64,000 bases of DNA, taken from Lysobacter solisilvae (GTDB lineage: Bacteria; Pseudomonadota; Gammaproteobacteria; Xanthomonadales; Xanthomonadaceae). This document shows positions 44,107 through 53,124 of the stretch, in pieces (the first letter of the stretch is position 1; every line of letters starts with the position of its first letter). The stretch is taken from NCBI RefSeq assembly GCF_016613535.2, contig NZ_CP071518.1:2046001-2110000 (forward strand), given 5' to 3'. The translations under genes were made by a program, and so were the position numbers. A model generated the notes under the pieces. The model saw nothing but the letters and a program-made list of their open reading frames with translations. It searched no databases and was not told where the DNA came from.

Positions 44107-44378
44107 TGGGGATAACGTTCCCGCTGCTGGGGATAAGTGTCCGGCGTCCCGGGCAATGACAGCCGAAGGCCGAGCAAAAGATCCCGTGGTTCGGTTCTCT
44201 GAGCTCGGCGCGCCGAGCTCTTTGCTCGTGGGTCAGCCGGATTTTCGCCCGACGCCGGCTCTATTTGCTCGGAGCGCCGCGCTTTTTGCTCGGACGCTCC
44301 GCGCATTTTGCCCGGGAACCCGGTAATTTTTCGCGGCGCGCCGGATACTTATCCCCAGCAGCGGGAAAGTTATCCCCA
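44107..44378. repeat. Inverted repeat enclosing 21-22-bp tandem units
   Basis: Arms at 44107-44146 and 44337-44378 are imperfect reverse complements of about 38 bp, each holding two GGGGATAA boxes around CCCGCTGCT. Between them TTTGCTCG-type motifs recur at 44221, 44243, 44264, 44285 and 44307, a 21-22-base period. Near 44390-44425 CGGCTTCCTGCT is repeated in tandem. No gene is present in 44015-44569; it separates the cluster from the cyclophilin gene. Confidence 0.8.
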
Positions 44379-44520
44379 CGCGACGATTCGGCTTCCTGCT
44401 CGGCTTCCTGCTCGGCTTGCCGGCGGAGGGCTGGGGACGGCATGTCGCCGCGGACTTCGAGCAGGCGCCGATTGGTTGTGTCTGTGTGCGATTCAAGGAA
44501 TGGAAGCGCGGCGATCGTCT

Positions 44521-44560
44521 GCCCCCATCCCAGCCTTCCCCCGCAGAGCGGGGGAAGGAG
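44521..44560 (-). repeat. REP-like hairpin, second location
   Basis: GCCCCCATCCCAGCCTTCCC-CCGCAGAGCGGGGGAAGG is the reverse complement of the repeat found at 5703-5907, with a different loop. It lies 10 bases after the cyclophilin stop and may fold as a terminator-like hairpin for that gene. Confidence 0.8.
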
Positions 44561-44569
44561 CCCCCACCC

Positions 44570-45514
44570 TCAGGGCGTCTTCGGCGCGCGCACCGGCAGC
44601 GGCACGTTGCACAGGTCGATGTGGCCGGCCGGGCGCTTGTACCACTCGTCGCGGCGATTGCGGCGCGCTTCCACCAGGTCGGTGAATGCGGTGGTGTCGG
44701 TGCGCAGCAGTTCCAGCGGCGTGCGTTCCTTCTCCGGAACGTCCGAAGCCAGGCGGATGGCCTTGATCGGGGTGCGCTGCTTGGGCTTCTCGTAGAAGCC
44801 CAGCGGCCCGGTCCCGCGGGGCAGCACGGACAGCAGTTCCATGCCCTGCACGACGCGTCCGACCACGGTGATGTTGCGGTCCAGCTGGCGAGGCGCCTGG
44901 CCGGTGACCACGTACAGCTCGGTGCCATTGCTGGAGTCGGCGGCGACGTCGCGGCCGGCGCCGATCGCGCCGTAGCAATGCGTCAGCCAGGCCTTCTTCT
45001 CCTTGTTGTCGCGCGCGGCGGGGAAGCCATCGGCGAAGCCCACCTGCGACGCCCAGCCGTCCTTGTCGGGGAGGCGGGTGAAGTCCACGCCCTCGCTGGA
45101 GCGTTCGAATTCCGCCGGGACCTTCTGCTGCGCCGTGCCCAGGGCCTTGCGGTCCTTGTCTTCCTCCGCGGCGTCGCCCCACTGCACCACGAAGTTGTCC
45201 TGCGAACGGTTGATGCTCAGGCCGTTCCAGTAGCCTTCCTTCGCCAGCGTGCGGATGTTGGCCACGTGCGCGGGCGCGAAGCCGGGCGCGAGTTCCATCA
45301 CCACGCGGCCGCTCTCCAGTTCCAGGTACAGCGTGTTCGCCGGGTCGAGCGCGCGCCAGTCCGACGGCTGCGTCGCATCGAGGATCTCCTGCATGGAGCG
45401 CGGTTTTGCGGCTTCCTTCTTCGCCGGCTCGGCGGCCGACGCGGACAGGGCGATCGCGAGCGGCGCGAGGGCGAGCAGGAGCGAAACGGCGGCAACGGTG
45501 CGCTTGGGATTCAT
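44570..45514 (-). CDS. Secreted cyclophilin-type peptidylprolyl isomerase
   Basis: The 314-residue protein has a signal peptide (ending near SASA) and a cyclophilin-like domain: [32 protein letters not shown], then NFVVQWGD, and later [30 protein letters not shown]. About 60 extra residues follow the domain. It would speed cis-trans proline isomerisation of exported proteins. Several loops differ from the standard enzyme, so activity is not certain. The ATG at 45514 starts the signal peptide. Confidence 0.87.
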   Translation of the reverse strand: MNPKRTVAAVSLLLALAPLAIALSASAAEPAKKEAAKPRSMQEILDATQPSDWRALDPANTLYLELESGRVVMELAPGFAPAHVANIRTLAKEGYWNGLSINRSQDNFVVQWGDAAEEDKDRKALGTAQQKVPAEFERSSEGVDFTRLPDKDGWASQVGFADGFPAARDNKEKKAWLTHCYGAIGAGRDVAADSSNGTELYVVTGQAPRQLDRNITVVGRVVQGMELLSVLPRGTGPLGFYEKPKQRTPIKAIRLASDVPEKERTPLELLRTDTTAFTDLVEARRNRRDEWYKRPAGHIDLCNVPLPVRAPKTP

Positions 45515-45602
45515 CGGCAGGGCGTCCTCACGTGCGGAAGGGCGAGGATACGACACTCGCGGCGAGCGCCGCAGGTCCCGGGCTGGCGCCAGTGCCGCAT
45601 GC

Positions 45603-46112
45603 TCAGCCGAGCGCGCGGCCCATGGCGATCATGTCGAGCACGCGGTCCTCCAGCTGGAATGAGACCGTGCCCAGCCGCTCGAAACCATGCCGGGAGTAGA
45701 AGCGCTGGGCGGCCTGGTTGGGCCCGAGCACGTTGAGCCACAGGTGGGGCTCGCCGCGTGCGACGGCTTGCGCGGTCACATGCGCGAGCAGGCCGGCGCC
45801 CAGGCCACGGCCGGTCCGCCCGGGCAGGAAATAGATCTTCTGGAGTTCCGCGCCCTGCATCCCGGAGCCGGGCTCGGTGCGGTGCCAGTTGACCTTGGCG
45901 AAGCCGGCCGGTCCATCGGCATCGAATGCCACATACCAGGCCTGGTCCTGCGCGGCCAGTGCGCGCAGGAGCATGGCCGGGGCGAACTCGCGCTGCAGGA
46001 ACGCCGCCAGGCCCCGTGGGCTCCAGATCGATGCGAAGTGCGCGGCGTAGCTTTCGCAGGCCAGCGACGAAAGCCACGCGGCGTCGTCCGGTCGTGCCTG
46101 GCGGATCTGCAT
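45603..46112 (-). CDS. GNAT family N-acetyltransferase
   Basis: The 169-residue protein has a complete GNAT fold. The acetyl-CoA loop is [12 protein letters not shown] (motif A, Q/RxxGxG/A) after the strand LQKIYFLP, and the end is [16 protein letters not shown]. The acceptor substrate is unknown. It lies next to the cyclophilin gene in the same direction but 88 bases apart. Confidence 0.88.
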   Translation of the reverse strand: MQIRQARPDDAAWLSSLACESYAAHFASIWSPRGLAAFLQREFAPAMLLRALAAQDQAWYVAFDADGPAGFAKVNWHRTEPGSGMQGAELQKIYFLPGRTGRGLGAGLLAHVTAQAVARGEPHLWLNVLGPNQAAQRFYSRHGFERLGTVSFQLEDRVLDMIAMGRALG

Positions 46113-46196
46113 GGCGCGTCGTCGCGGGGGGAGTTCGACCGATGATCGCGCCGTTGCCGCCGCGGTGCACGGTGCGCCGCGGCGGTAGGTGCCGGG

Positions 46197-46730
46197 TCAG
46201 CCTGCGCGGCTGCGGGATGAGTTGCCGCCCCTCGTCCTGGCGGCGGTCTTCTTCGTCGCCTTTTTGGCTGTCGACCTGCGCGTGGTCTTCTTCGCCGTCT
46301 TTTTGGCCGGCGACCTGCGCGCGGTGGTCTTGGCCGCCTTCTTCGCCGTCGACTTGCGTGCAGTCTTCTTCGCCGCCTTCTTCGCCGTCGACTTGCGCGC
46401 GGTCTTCTTCGCCGCCTTCTTCGCCGGTGCCTTGCGCGCGGTCTTGCTTGCCGTCGACTTGCGAGTGGTCTTCTTCGCTGCCTTCTTGGCCGGCGCCTTG
46501 CGCGCGGTCTTTTTCGCCGTCGACTGGCGCGTGGCCTTCCGGGTCGCCTTCTTCGCCGGGCGGCGACCGGAGCCCGACGCTTTCCCACCGCCGTCCTGCT
46601 TGTTCACGGTCGCCCAGGCGATGCGTTCGGCGGTGTCGCGCGAGACGCCGCGCTCCATCTCGCTGTCTTCGATGTGTTCGGCCTGTCGCTTCTGCTTGCT
46701 GGTGTAGGCCGACTTGTCTCCACGGGGCAT
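46197..46730 (-). CDS. Lysine/alanine-rich histone H1-like protein
   Basis: The 177-residue protein has an N-terminal segment of about 55 residues (RGDKSAYTSKQKRQAEHIED, then GVSRDTAERIAWATVNKQDG) typical of proteins annotated as plasmid stabilisation proteins in Xanthomonadaceae. The rest is a repetitive AKKTARKSTAKKAAKK-type tail, as in bacterial histone H1-like proteins. It probably binds DNA or RNA by charge. The DNA encoding the tail is repetitive. ATG at 46730 begins the conserved segment. Confidence 0.87.
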   Translation of the reverse strand: MPRGDKSAYTSKQKRQAEHIEDSEMERGVSRDTAERIAWATVNKQDGGGKASGSGRRPAKKATRKATRQSTAKKTARKAPAKKAAKKTTRKSTASKTARKAPAKKAAKKTARKSTAKKAAKKTARKSTAKKAAKTTARRSPAKKTAKKTTRRSTAKKATKKTAARTRGGNSSRSRAG

Positions 46731-46987
46731 GGCCTTGCTCCGCGCCGCGGGTTCGGGCGGCGCCGGATGTCGTCTAGCAGGCGCGCGGTCGACGCGGAGT
46801 CGACGCCGAACCCGGCCCTGCGCCCCGGGGATGCTGCCCTCACGTCCCTTCATATCGGGCTCCGGGGCATGACCGATGGCCTCCCATGACTAATGGCAGA
46901 GCCGGTATAGCGAACCTGATAGTAGTGTTTGCTTCGAAATAGGCCGCACCTCGCAACACCCCCCCACGCCCGACCGAGTTCAACGCC

Positions 46988-47350
46988 ATGACCGATCTCG
47001 AAATCCTGAGGCGCAAATTCCAGAAGGAGCTCAGCACCGGCACCGTGTCGCTGGCCCTGCTGGCCGTGCTGGCGGCCTCCGCCGAGCCGATGTACGGCTA
47101 CCAGATCGCCAAGCGCCTGGAGCGCGAGGGCGAGGGGGTGCTGAGCGGCAAGCAGAGCGCCCTGTATCCCGTGCTGCGCAACCTGGAGGCCGGCGGCCTG
47201 CTCGACAGCTTCGTCGAGCCATCCGTCGCCGGGCCCCCGCGCCGCTACTACCGCATTACACAACCCGGTCGCGAGGTGCTCGGCGACTGGACCGCCGCCT
47301 GGCGCGCCACCCGTGATTCCGTCGACGCCGTCCTTGGGGAAACCAAATGA
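46988..47350 (+). CDS. PadR family transcriptional regulator
   Basis: The 120-residue protein has a PadR winged helix: LALLAVLAASAEPMYGYQIAKRLE, SALYPVLRNLEAGGLL and RYYRITQPGREVLG. Such short PadR proteins repress membrane-stress or multidrug genes and often their own operon. Its stop overlaps the start of the following membrane protein in ATGA, so the two are co-translated. The upstream AT-rich stretch 46905-46945 is a probable promoter. Confidence 0.92.
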   Translation: MTDLEILRRKFQKELSTGTVSLALLAVLAASAEPMYGYQIAKRLEREGEGVLSGKQSALYPVLRNLEAGGLLDSFVEPSVAGPPRRYYRITQPGREVLGDWTAAWRATRDSVDAVLGETK

Positions 47351-48267
47351 ACGCCTCCCGCCTGCCCACCACCATCCCCGACTACCTGGAACAGCTGCGC
47401 CGTGAGCTGGCCGGCGCCGATCCGGCGCTCATCCAGGACGCGCTCTACGACGCCGAGGAGTACCTGCGCTCGGAACTGACCGAGAACCCGGGCAAGTCGG
47501 AGGCCGAGGTGATCGCCGCCGTCGCCGGCAGCTACGGCGCGCCGGACGAAGTCGCCGACATCTACCGCGATACCGAGGTGACCGTGCAGACCGCGCTGCG
47601 CACGCCCACGCCGCCGCGCAGCAAGCCCAGGGTGGAGCGCTCGCCGATGGCCCGCTTCTTCGGCGTCGCCGCCGACCCGCGCACCTACGCCTCGCTGTTC
47701 TACATGTTGCTGGCACTGGCCACCGGCATCTTCTACTTCACCTGGGTGGTCACCGGACTGTCGCTGTCGGCCGGCCTGGCCGTGCTGATCATCGGCGTGC
47801 CCTTCGTGATCCTGTACTTCGGATCGGTGCGGGTGCTGTCGCTGGTGGAGGGTCGGCTGGTCGAGGTGATGCTGGGTGAACGCATGCCGCGGCGTCCGCT
47901 CTACAGCGAACGCGGCCGACCGCTGCTGGAGCGCATCAAGGAGCTGTTCACCGACCCGCGCACCTGGGCCACGCAGCTCTACTTCCTGCTGATGCTGCCG
48001 CTGGGCATCGTGTACTTCACCATCGCCGTCACGCTGCTGGCCTTGTCGGTGTCCTTCATCGCCGCCCCGGTGCTGGTGCTGTTCGGGGTGCCGGCCGCGA
48101 TCTCCCTGGACGGAGGCTACGTGGACTGGAACTACTGGTCGCTGCCCCTGCTGTTCGTCGGCGGCGTGCTGCTGCTGTTCGGCACGCTGCACCTGGCCCG
48201 CGGCATCGGCCGCCTGCATGGGCAGCTGGCCAAGCACATGCTGGTGAAGAGCGCGCAGTACGACTGA
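47347..48267 (+). CDS. Putative sensor membrane protein partnered with PadR
   Basis: The 306-residue protein starts with a soluble DUF1700/HAAS-type helical region (PDYLEQLRRELAGADPALIQ, then a block ending in YGAPDEVADIY), followed by a putative sensor domain with four to six hydrophobic helices in two similar halves (TYASLFYMLLALATGIFYFT and TWATQLYFLLMLPLGIVYFT). The duplication is obvious. This HAAS-plus-sensor arrangement is commonly encoded beside PadR regulators. It probably senses membrane state; the signal is unknown. Confidence 0.88.
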   Translation: MNASRLPTTIPDYLEQLRRELAGADPALIQDALYDAEEYLRSELTENPGKSEAEVIAAVAGSYGAPDEVADIYRDTEVTVQTALRTPTPPRSKPRVERSPMARFFGVAADPRTYASLFYMLLALATGIFYFTWVVTGLSLSAGLAVLIIGVPFVILYFGSVRVLSLVEGRLVEVMLGERMPRRPLYSERGRPLLERIKELFTDPRTWATQLYFLLMLPLGIVYFTIAVTLLALSVSFIAAPVLVLFGVPAAISLDGGYVDWNYWSLPLLFVGGVLLLFGTLHLARGIGRLHGQLAKHMLVKSAQYD

Positions 48268-48289
48268 ACCTGCGGCGCCACAAAAGAAG

Positions 48290-48320
48290 AAGGCCCGGTG
48301 GAGCGATCCACCGGGCCTTT
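48290..48320. terminator. Bidirectional terminator between sensor and PHA depolymerase genes
   Basis: A 12-bp stem (48291-48302 with 48307-48318; AGGCCCGGTGGA) closes on GCGA, with A residues on the left and T residues on the right. It can terminate both convergent genes. Confidence 0.85.
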
Positions 48321-48340
48321 CGTTGTCCGCAGTACTGCGG

Positions 48341-49711
48341 CTACTTCGAGTGCTTGGCCTGCCTGTGCTTCGGGTGCCTGGCGTGCTTCGAGAGCTCCGG
48401 CTGCCGTGCCGTCTGCTGCACCGGCTGCGCCTGCGTGGAAGCCTGCGGCTTCTGCGCGGACGCCACCGGCGCGTAGGCCGCGATGAAGTCGCGCACCTGC
48501 GGGTACACCTGGGTGCGCCAGCGACGGCCGCTGAAGATGCCGTAATGGCCGGCGCCTTCCACGGTCAGGTGGCGACGGTCCGGTTCCGGGATGCCGGTGC
48601 ACAGCGTGTGCGCAGCGCGCGTCTGGCCCTGGCCCGAGATGTCGTCCAGTTCGCCCTCCACGGTCATGATCGCGGTGTCGCGGATCGCGCCGGGGTCGAC
48701 GCGCTGGCCGCGCACCACCCACTCGCCGCGGGGCAGCAGGTGACGCTGGAACACGACGTCGACGGTTTCCAGGTAGTACTCGGCCGGCATGTCCAGCACG
48801 GCGTTGTACTCGTCGTAGAAGCGGCGATGCGAGGCGGCGTCCTCGAGGTCGCCCTTGACCAGGTCCTGGTAGAAGTCCCAGTGCGACTCGAAATGACGCT
48901 CGGGATTCATCGCCATGAAGCCGCCGTGCTGCAGGAAGCCCGGATACACGCGCCGGTTGTGGCCCGGATAGTTCGCGGGCACGGCGTGGACGAGGTTGGC
49001 CTCGAACCACCACAGCGGCTTCTGCGTGGCCAGGTCGTTGACCTTGGTCGGGTTCTGCCGCGGGTCGATCGGGCCGCCGAACATCACCAGCGAGCGCGGC
49101 GTGGGTTCGCCACGGGCAGCCATCAGCGAGACCGCCGCCAGCGTCGGCACGGTCGGCTGGCAGACGCTGATCACGTGCAGGTTGTCGGTGCCGATCGTGC
49201 GGATGAATTCCTCGATGTAGGCGACGTAGTCATCCAGGTGGAACGGCCCATCGGAAGTCGGCACCATGCGCGCGTCGACCCAGTCGGTGATGTACACCTT
49301 GTGGTCGCGCAGCAGGGTCTTGACCGTGTCGCGCAGCAGCGTGGCATGGTGGCCCGACAGCGGGGCGACGACGAGCACCGTGGGGTCGTCCTTGAAGTCG
49401 GCGATGTTTTCCGCGTCGTCGGCGAAGCGCTTGAAGCGCAGCAGGCGGCAGAACGGCTTGCGCAGGATCTCGCGCTCGACGACGGGATAGGACTTGCCGT
49501 CCTTCTCGATGCTGTGGATGCCGAACTCGGGCTTCTCGTAGTTCTTGCCCACGCGGTACAGCAGCTCGTAGCCGGCGGCCAGGCGCGAGGCGCCCGGAAG
49601 TGTCGACAGCCAGCTGCCCTGCGCGCCGAACATCTTGGCGCTGGCATCGGCCCAGTAATTGAGCGGCTGCATCCATGCGCGGCCCATTTCATGAAAGTGA
49701 TAAAGCAGCAT
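48341..49711 (-). CDS. phaZ: Intracellular polyhydroxyalkanoate depolymerase
   Basis: The 456-residue protein matches the intracellular type typified by Ralstonia PhaZa1: MLLYHFHEMGRAWMQPLNYW at the start, the nucleophile Cys in SVCQPTVP at residue 184 (cysteine rather than serine, close to Cys183 in that family), and late Asp/His regions (GELDDISGQGQT, EGAGHYGIFSGRRW). It would release hydroxyacids from storage granules. A basic C-terminal tail (HARHPKHRQAKHSK) is unusual and could bind the granule or nucleoid. ATG 49711 is preceded by AGGGGAA; the longer upstream frame is not supported. Confidence 0.92.
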   Translation of the reverse strand: MLLYHFHEMGRAWMQPLNYWADASAKMFGAQGSWLSTLPGASRLAAGYELLYRVGKNYEKPEFGIHSIEKDGKSYPVVEREILRKPFCRLLRFKRFADDAENIADFKDDPTVLVVAPLSGHHATLLRDTVKTLLRDHKVYITDWVDARMVPTSDGPFHLDDYVAYIEEFIRTIGTDNLHVISVCQPTVPTLAAVSLMAARGEPTPRSLVMFGGPIDPRQNPTKVNDLATQKPLWWFEANLVHAVPANYPGHNRRVYPGFLQHGGFMAMNPERHFESHWDFYQDLVKGDLEDAASHRRFYDEYNAVLDMPAEYYLETVDVVFQRHLLPRGEWVVRGQRVDPGAIRDTAIMTVEGELDDISGQGQTRAAHTLCTGIPEPDRRHLTVEGAGHYGIFSGRRWRTQVYPQVRDFIAAYAPVASAQKPQASTQAQPVQQTARQPELSKHARHPKHRQAKHSK

Positions 49712-49899
49712 CTGGCTGTGGTTCCCCTGACCCACGGCTGGAGTGTGGTGCGCCGCAGCATAGCCGAAGGGGGACAAGGGAGTGTGATCCGGTGCGCAGT
49801 TCACGGCCGGCTTTCGCGGGGCCGGCTTGCGGGGCTGGGAGCAGGGCCGAAACGTTCAGGTGGGCCGCGCGCCCAGGGACTTCGCGCGGCGGGGGCGCG

Positions 49900-50490
49900 T
49901 CAGTCCGCGGTTTCCAGCGCCGTGGCGTGGTCGCGCAGGCCCGGCGACAGCCACAGGTGTGAACCCAGTGCCTGGAACCCGAGTTTCCGGAAGCGCTGCC
50001 GGTAGAACCGGGCGGGGCGCGCCTGGAAATCGTGTTCGTCGCCTTCGGCTTCGTCCTCTTTCGCAAACGTCTCCAGGAACGCGACCCCACCGGTCAGTTC
50101 GGCCAGACCGGGCAGGCCGCGATCGAGTTCGCGCGTGTCCAGGTAGTGCAGCACGTCGCTGCACACGAGCAGGTCGACGGGCGGGCAGGGACGCAGCAGG
50201 GCGAAATCACCGAAGCGCGCGAGATGCAGGTTGCGTCGTGCGCCGAAGCGCGTGACCGCGTACTGGCTGCTGTCGAAGCCCAGGTAGCGCGCCTTCGGCC
50301 GCAGCTTCAGCAGCGGCGCACGCCACACGCCCTCGCCGCAGCCCACGTCGAGCACCGTGCGCAGCGGACGTTCCAAGTGGTACTCGGCGGTCGCCACGGC
50401 CAGCGCCACCTTGCGCGCCAGCCGCGCGGCGTCGCCGATGCCGCGCTCGCGGTACCAGGTGTCGAAGTACTGCTGGTCGTAGGATTTCAT
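49900..50490 (-). CDS. Class I SAM-dependent methyltransferase
   Basis: The 196-residue protein begins MKSYDQQYFDTWYRERG and has the SAM-binding motif TVLDVGCGEGVWRAPL at about residues 45-60, the acidic second motif (YLGFDSSQYAV) and VDLLVCSDVLHYL. The fold is complete. The substrate is not evident. The preferred ATG is 50490. It is divergent from the CopD-like gene. Confidence 0.87.
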   Translation of the reverse strand: MKSYDQQYFDTWYRERGIGDAARLARKVALAVATAEYHLERPLRTVLDVGCGEGVWRAPLLKLRPKARYLGFDSSQYAVTRFGARRNLHLARFGDFALLRPCPPVDLLVCSDVLHYLDTRELDRGLPGLAELTGGVAFLETFAKEDEAEGDEHDFQARPARFYRQRFRKLGFQALGSHLWLSPGLRDHATALETAD

Positions 50491-50691
50491 CGGCGGGCGG
50501 CCATCGGGGAAAGGGGGTGGAAGAGGGCGGGCAGGTGGCGTGGAACTGGCCGTGCGGCAGGCTGCAACCGGTCGGCAGCCCTTGACATGAGTACCGGGGA
50601 AGAGCGCGCGCGGGTCGCTACGTGCCGTTCGCGGCGCCCATCCACGCAGCCCTCGCTCTATCCTATCGTCCCTGCCGCCCGGACCTGCCGC

Positions 50692-51144
50692 ATGCACGCC
50701 TACCTCTGGCTCAAGACCGCACACCTGTTGTTCGTGATGGCCTGGATGGGGGGCGTCTTCTACCTTCCGCGCATCCTGGTGAACCTGGCCGAGGCCGGTG
50801 ACCAGCCGCAGGTGCGCGCCCGGCTGGTGCTGATGGGACGACGCCTGTACCGCTTCGGGCACATGATGTTCGGCCTGGCCTTCGTGCTGGGCCTGGTGCT
50901 GTGGCAGGGCCATCGAATGGTTGCGGGCCTGCCGACCATGGTGGCCGAAGGCAGCGGCTGGCTGCACGCCAAGCTCGCCCTCGTCGTGGTCCTGCTGATC
51001 CACTACAGCATCGCCGGCCGCTGGCTGAAGGGCGTCGAGGCCGGTCGCGCGCTGCCTGGCTCGCGCGCGTTGCGCTGGTTCAACGAGATCCCGGTGTTCG
51101 TGCTGGTGGGCATCATCTACCTGGTGCTCGCCAAGCCGTTCTGA
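50692..51144 (+). CDS. CopD/HemJ-like small membrane protein
   Basis: The 150-residue protein has four hydrophobic helices. It opens with YLWLKTAHLLFVMAWMGGVF-YLPRI, which matches the H-x-x-x-x-x-x-W-M-G-G-x-F-Y-L-P-R pattern of HemJ/CopD-like proteins, and includes WLHAKLALVVVLLIHYSIAG. HemJ oxidises protoporphyrinogen IX in haem synthesis; CopD-type relatives are linked to copper. The sequence alone does not decide. The gene is divergent from the methyltransferase. Confidence 0.82.
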   Translation: MHAYLWLKTAHLLFVMAWMGGVFYLPRILVNLAEAGDQPQVRARLVLMGRRLYRFGHMMFGLAFVLGLVLWQGHRMVAGLPTMVAEGSGWLHAKLALVVVLLIHYSIAGRWLKGVEAGRALPGSRALRWFNEIPVFVLVGIIYLVLAKPF

Positions 51145-51268
51145 GCTGGCCGACCCCGGAGGCGGTGACCCGCTCCGGAGTGGAGATTGCCGTCTCCACG
51201 CAGGCGGGGGGCGGCGACTTCGCCGTACCCCGCCCCCACGCGTGCAGTGATTCGATCGGTGAATCCGA

Positions 51269-52976
51269 TCAGTGCGCCCGGAATGCCGCCGGATCCGGCA
51301 GTTCCACCGGCACGCCGTTGGCATCGCAATCGCCCTTGGCGCACAGAGCCGCGCGTAGCGCGGGGGTGGACTGCAGCAGGAAGTGGAAGATCGCGTTCTG
51401 CTCGACGTTGCCGCGCACCGCCTCGCTGCCCGGCCCATGCGCCCAGATGCCGACATCGTCGCCACCGTGGGTTTCATACCCCAGCGGCGAGATCGCTTCC
51501 TGCATGTAGTCGGGATCCTGGGTGTCGACGTTGGTGAGGTCCGGTCGACCGTTCTTGGCCGGCTGCGCGCCGCGTGCGTCGTGCGGGAAACGCTTGGGGC
51601 CCTCGGCCTGCTTCGCACTGGCGCCCACGTAGCCCGGGCCGTTGCTGTAGTTGAGCGTGGTGTAGGGCAGGCCCAGGCCGTCCAGGGCGTACGGGCCTTC
51701 GGCCTCGCCCTCGCCGCTGCTGCCGCGGACCTTGCCCATGATCGGGTTGCCGCGCACGGGATAGCCCACGAAGCTCAGCGTGTGCGCGTGGTCGGCCGTG
51801 ACCAGGACCAGCGTGTCCTGCGCGGAAGTCATCTCCACCGCCGCGCGCACCGCGTCGCTCAGCGCCACCGTGTCGGACAGGGCGCGGTAGGCGTTGCCGT
51901 TGTGGTGGGCGTGGTCGATGCGGCCGCCCTCCACCAGCAGTACGAACCCCTTGTCGTTGCGCTGTAGGCGGGCGATGGCCGCGCGGGTCATCTCCGCCAG
52001 GGACGGCTCGCCGGCCTTGTCGTGGCTGCGGTCGTGTTCGAAGTTCATGTGGTCCGGCTCGAACAGCGCCAGCAGCGGCTGGTCCTGCGGTGCCGCGGCG
52101 AGCTGGGTCGCGTTCCCACACGTAGGCGCCGGCTGGATGGCGCTGCTTCCACTGCGCCACCAGGTCCAGGCCGTCCTTGCGCCGGCCCATGCGGTCGGCG
52201 TACTCCGGGTCGGCCTGCGTCTTCGGCATGAAATTGCCGCGTCCGCCGCCCATCAGCACGTCGGGGCCGTGTCCGAAGGGCGTTTCGATGAATTGCCGGG
52301 CGATGTCGCGGCAGCCGGCCTCGCGCGCCTTCGCGCTCAGGTCGCCGTCGCTTTCCCAGTTGCGGTGCGCCGAATGGGAGAACGTCGCGCCCGGCGTGGC
52401 ATGGGTCACCCGCGTGGTGGTCACCACGCCGGTGGACAGGCCGCTGCTGGCGGCCAGTTCCCACAAGGTGAGCACCGGCGCCTGCAGGGCACCGGCGCAG
52501 TCGCCCAGCTTCGGGCCCTGGGCGATGCTCAGCACCCCCGACCGCGTCTTGATGCCGGTCGCCATCGCGCTCATCGTGCCCGCCGAATCGGGCGTCTGCG
52601 CGTCGGTGTTGTAGGTCCTGCTCAGCGCGGTGGAGGGGAAATTCTCCCAGCTCAGCCGGTTCTCCTCGCCGGAGCCGCCATGCCGCTGGCCCTCCAGGAT
52701 GCGCGCGGCGGCCACCGTGGTCAGGCTCATGCCATCGCCCACGAACAGGATCACGTTGCGCGCCTGTCCACCCATCGCGCCGCGCTGCGCCGCCTGCGCC
52801 GCACCGTCGCGGAACCACCACTGCGGGGTCTCGCCGTCGGGACGGCGGATCGCGGGGACTTCCACCGTCAGCGCGCGCGAGGCAGGTGCCGCAGGTGACG
52901 TGGCCGTACCCGTGGTGGCGCAGGCGCCGACCAGGGCCGTGGTGAGGGCGAGGCAGAGGATGCGGTGCGCGGTCAT
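51269..52976 (-). CDS. Alkaline phosphatase lipoprotein, frame broken by a C run
   Basis: The protein has a lipobox LVGAC (residues 15-19), the metal motif VILFVGDGMS, the nucleophile serine in TPDSAGTMSAMATGIKT, GGRGNF, and later EGGRIDHAHHNG and VTADHAHTLSFVGYP metal histidines. These are hallmarks of PhoA-type alkaline phosphatases. The two halves are in different frames; removing one C from 52115-52117 restores WNATQLAAAPQDQPLLALFE. It should cleave phosphate monoesters at the cell envelope. A sequencing error is the likely reason for the break. Confidence 0.88.
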
Positions 52977-53124
52977 GGGGCCAGGACAAATGAATGAGGG
53001 GGGCGATTATGCCGCGTGGTCGTTACGGAGATGGAATGCTGGAATATGCCGCCCTCTCGGCCGGGCCCGGCCAGCTGCGCTATCGTCGCGGTTCCTTTCC
53101 GGCGCCCCGACGGACGACCTGACG

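Noticed and set aside
44107..44378. Replication origin with DnaA boxes
   Set aside because: TTATCCCCA differs from the DnaA box TTATCCACA at a key position; no dnaA, dnaN or AT-rich unwinding region is present. The boxes are part of a repeat.
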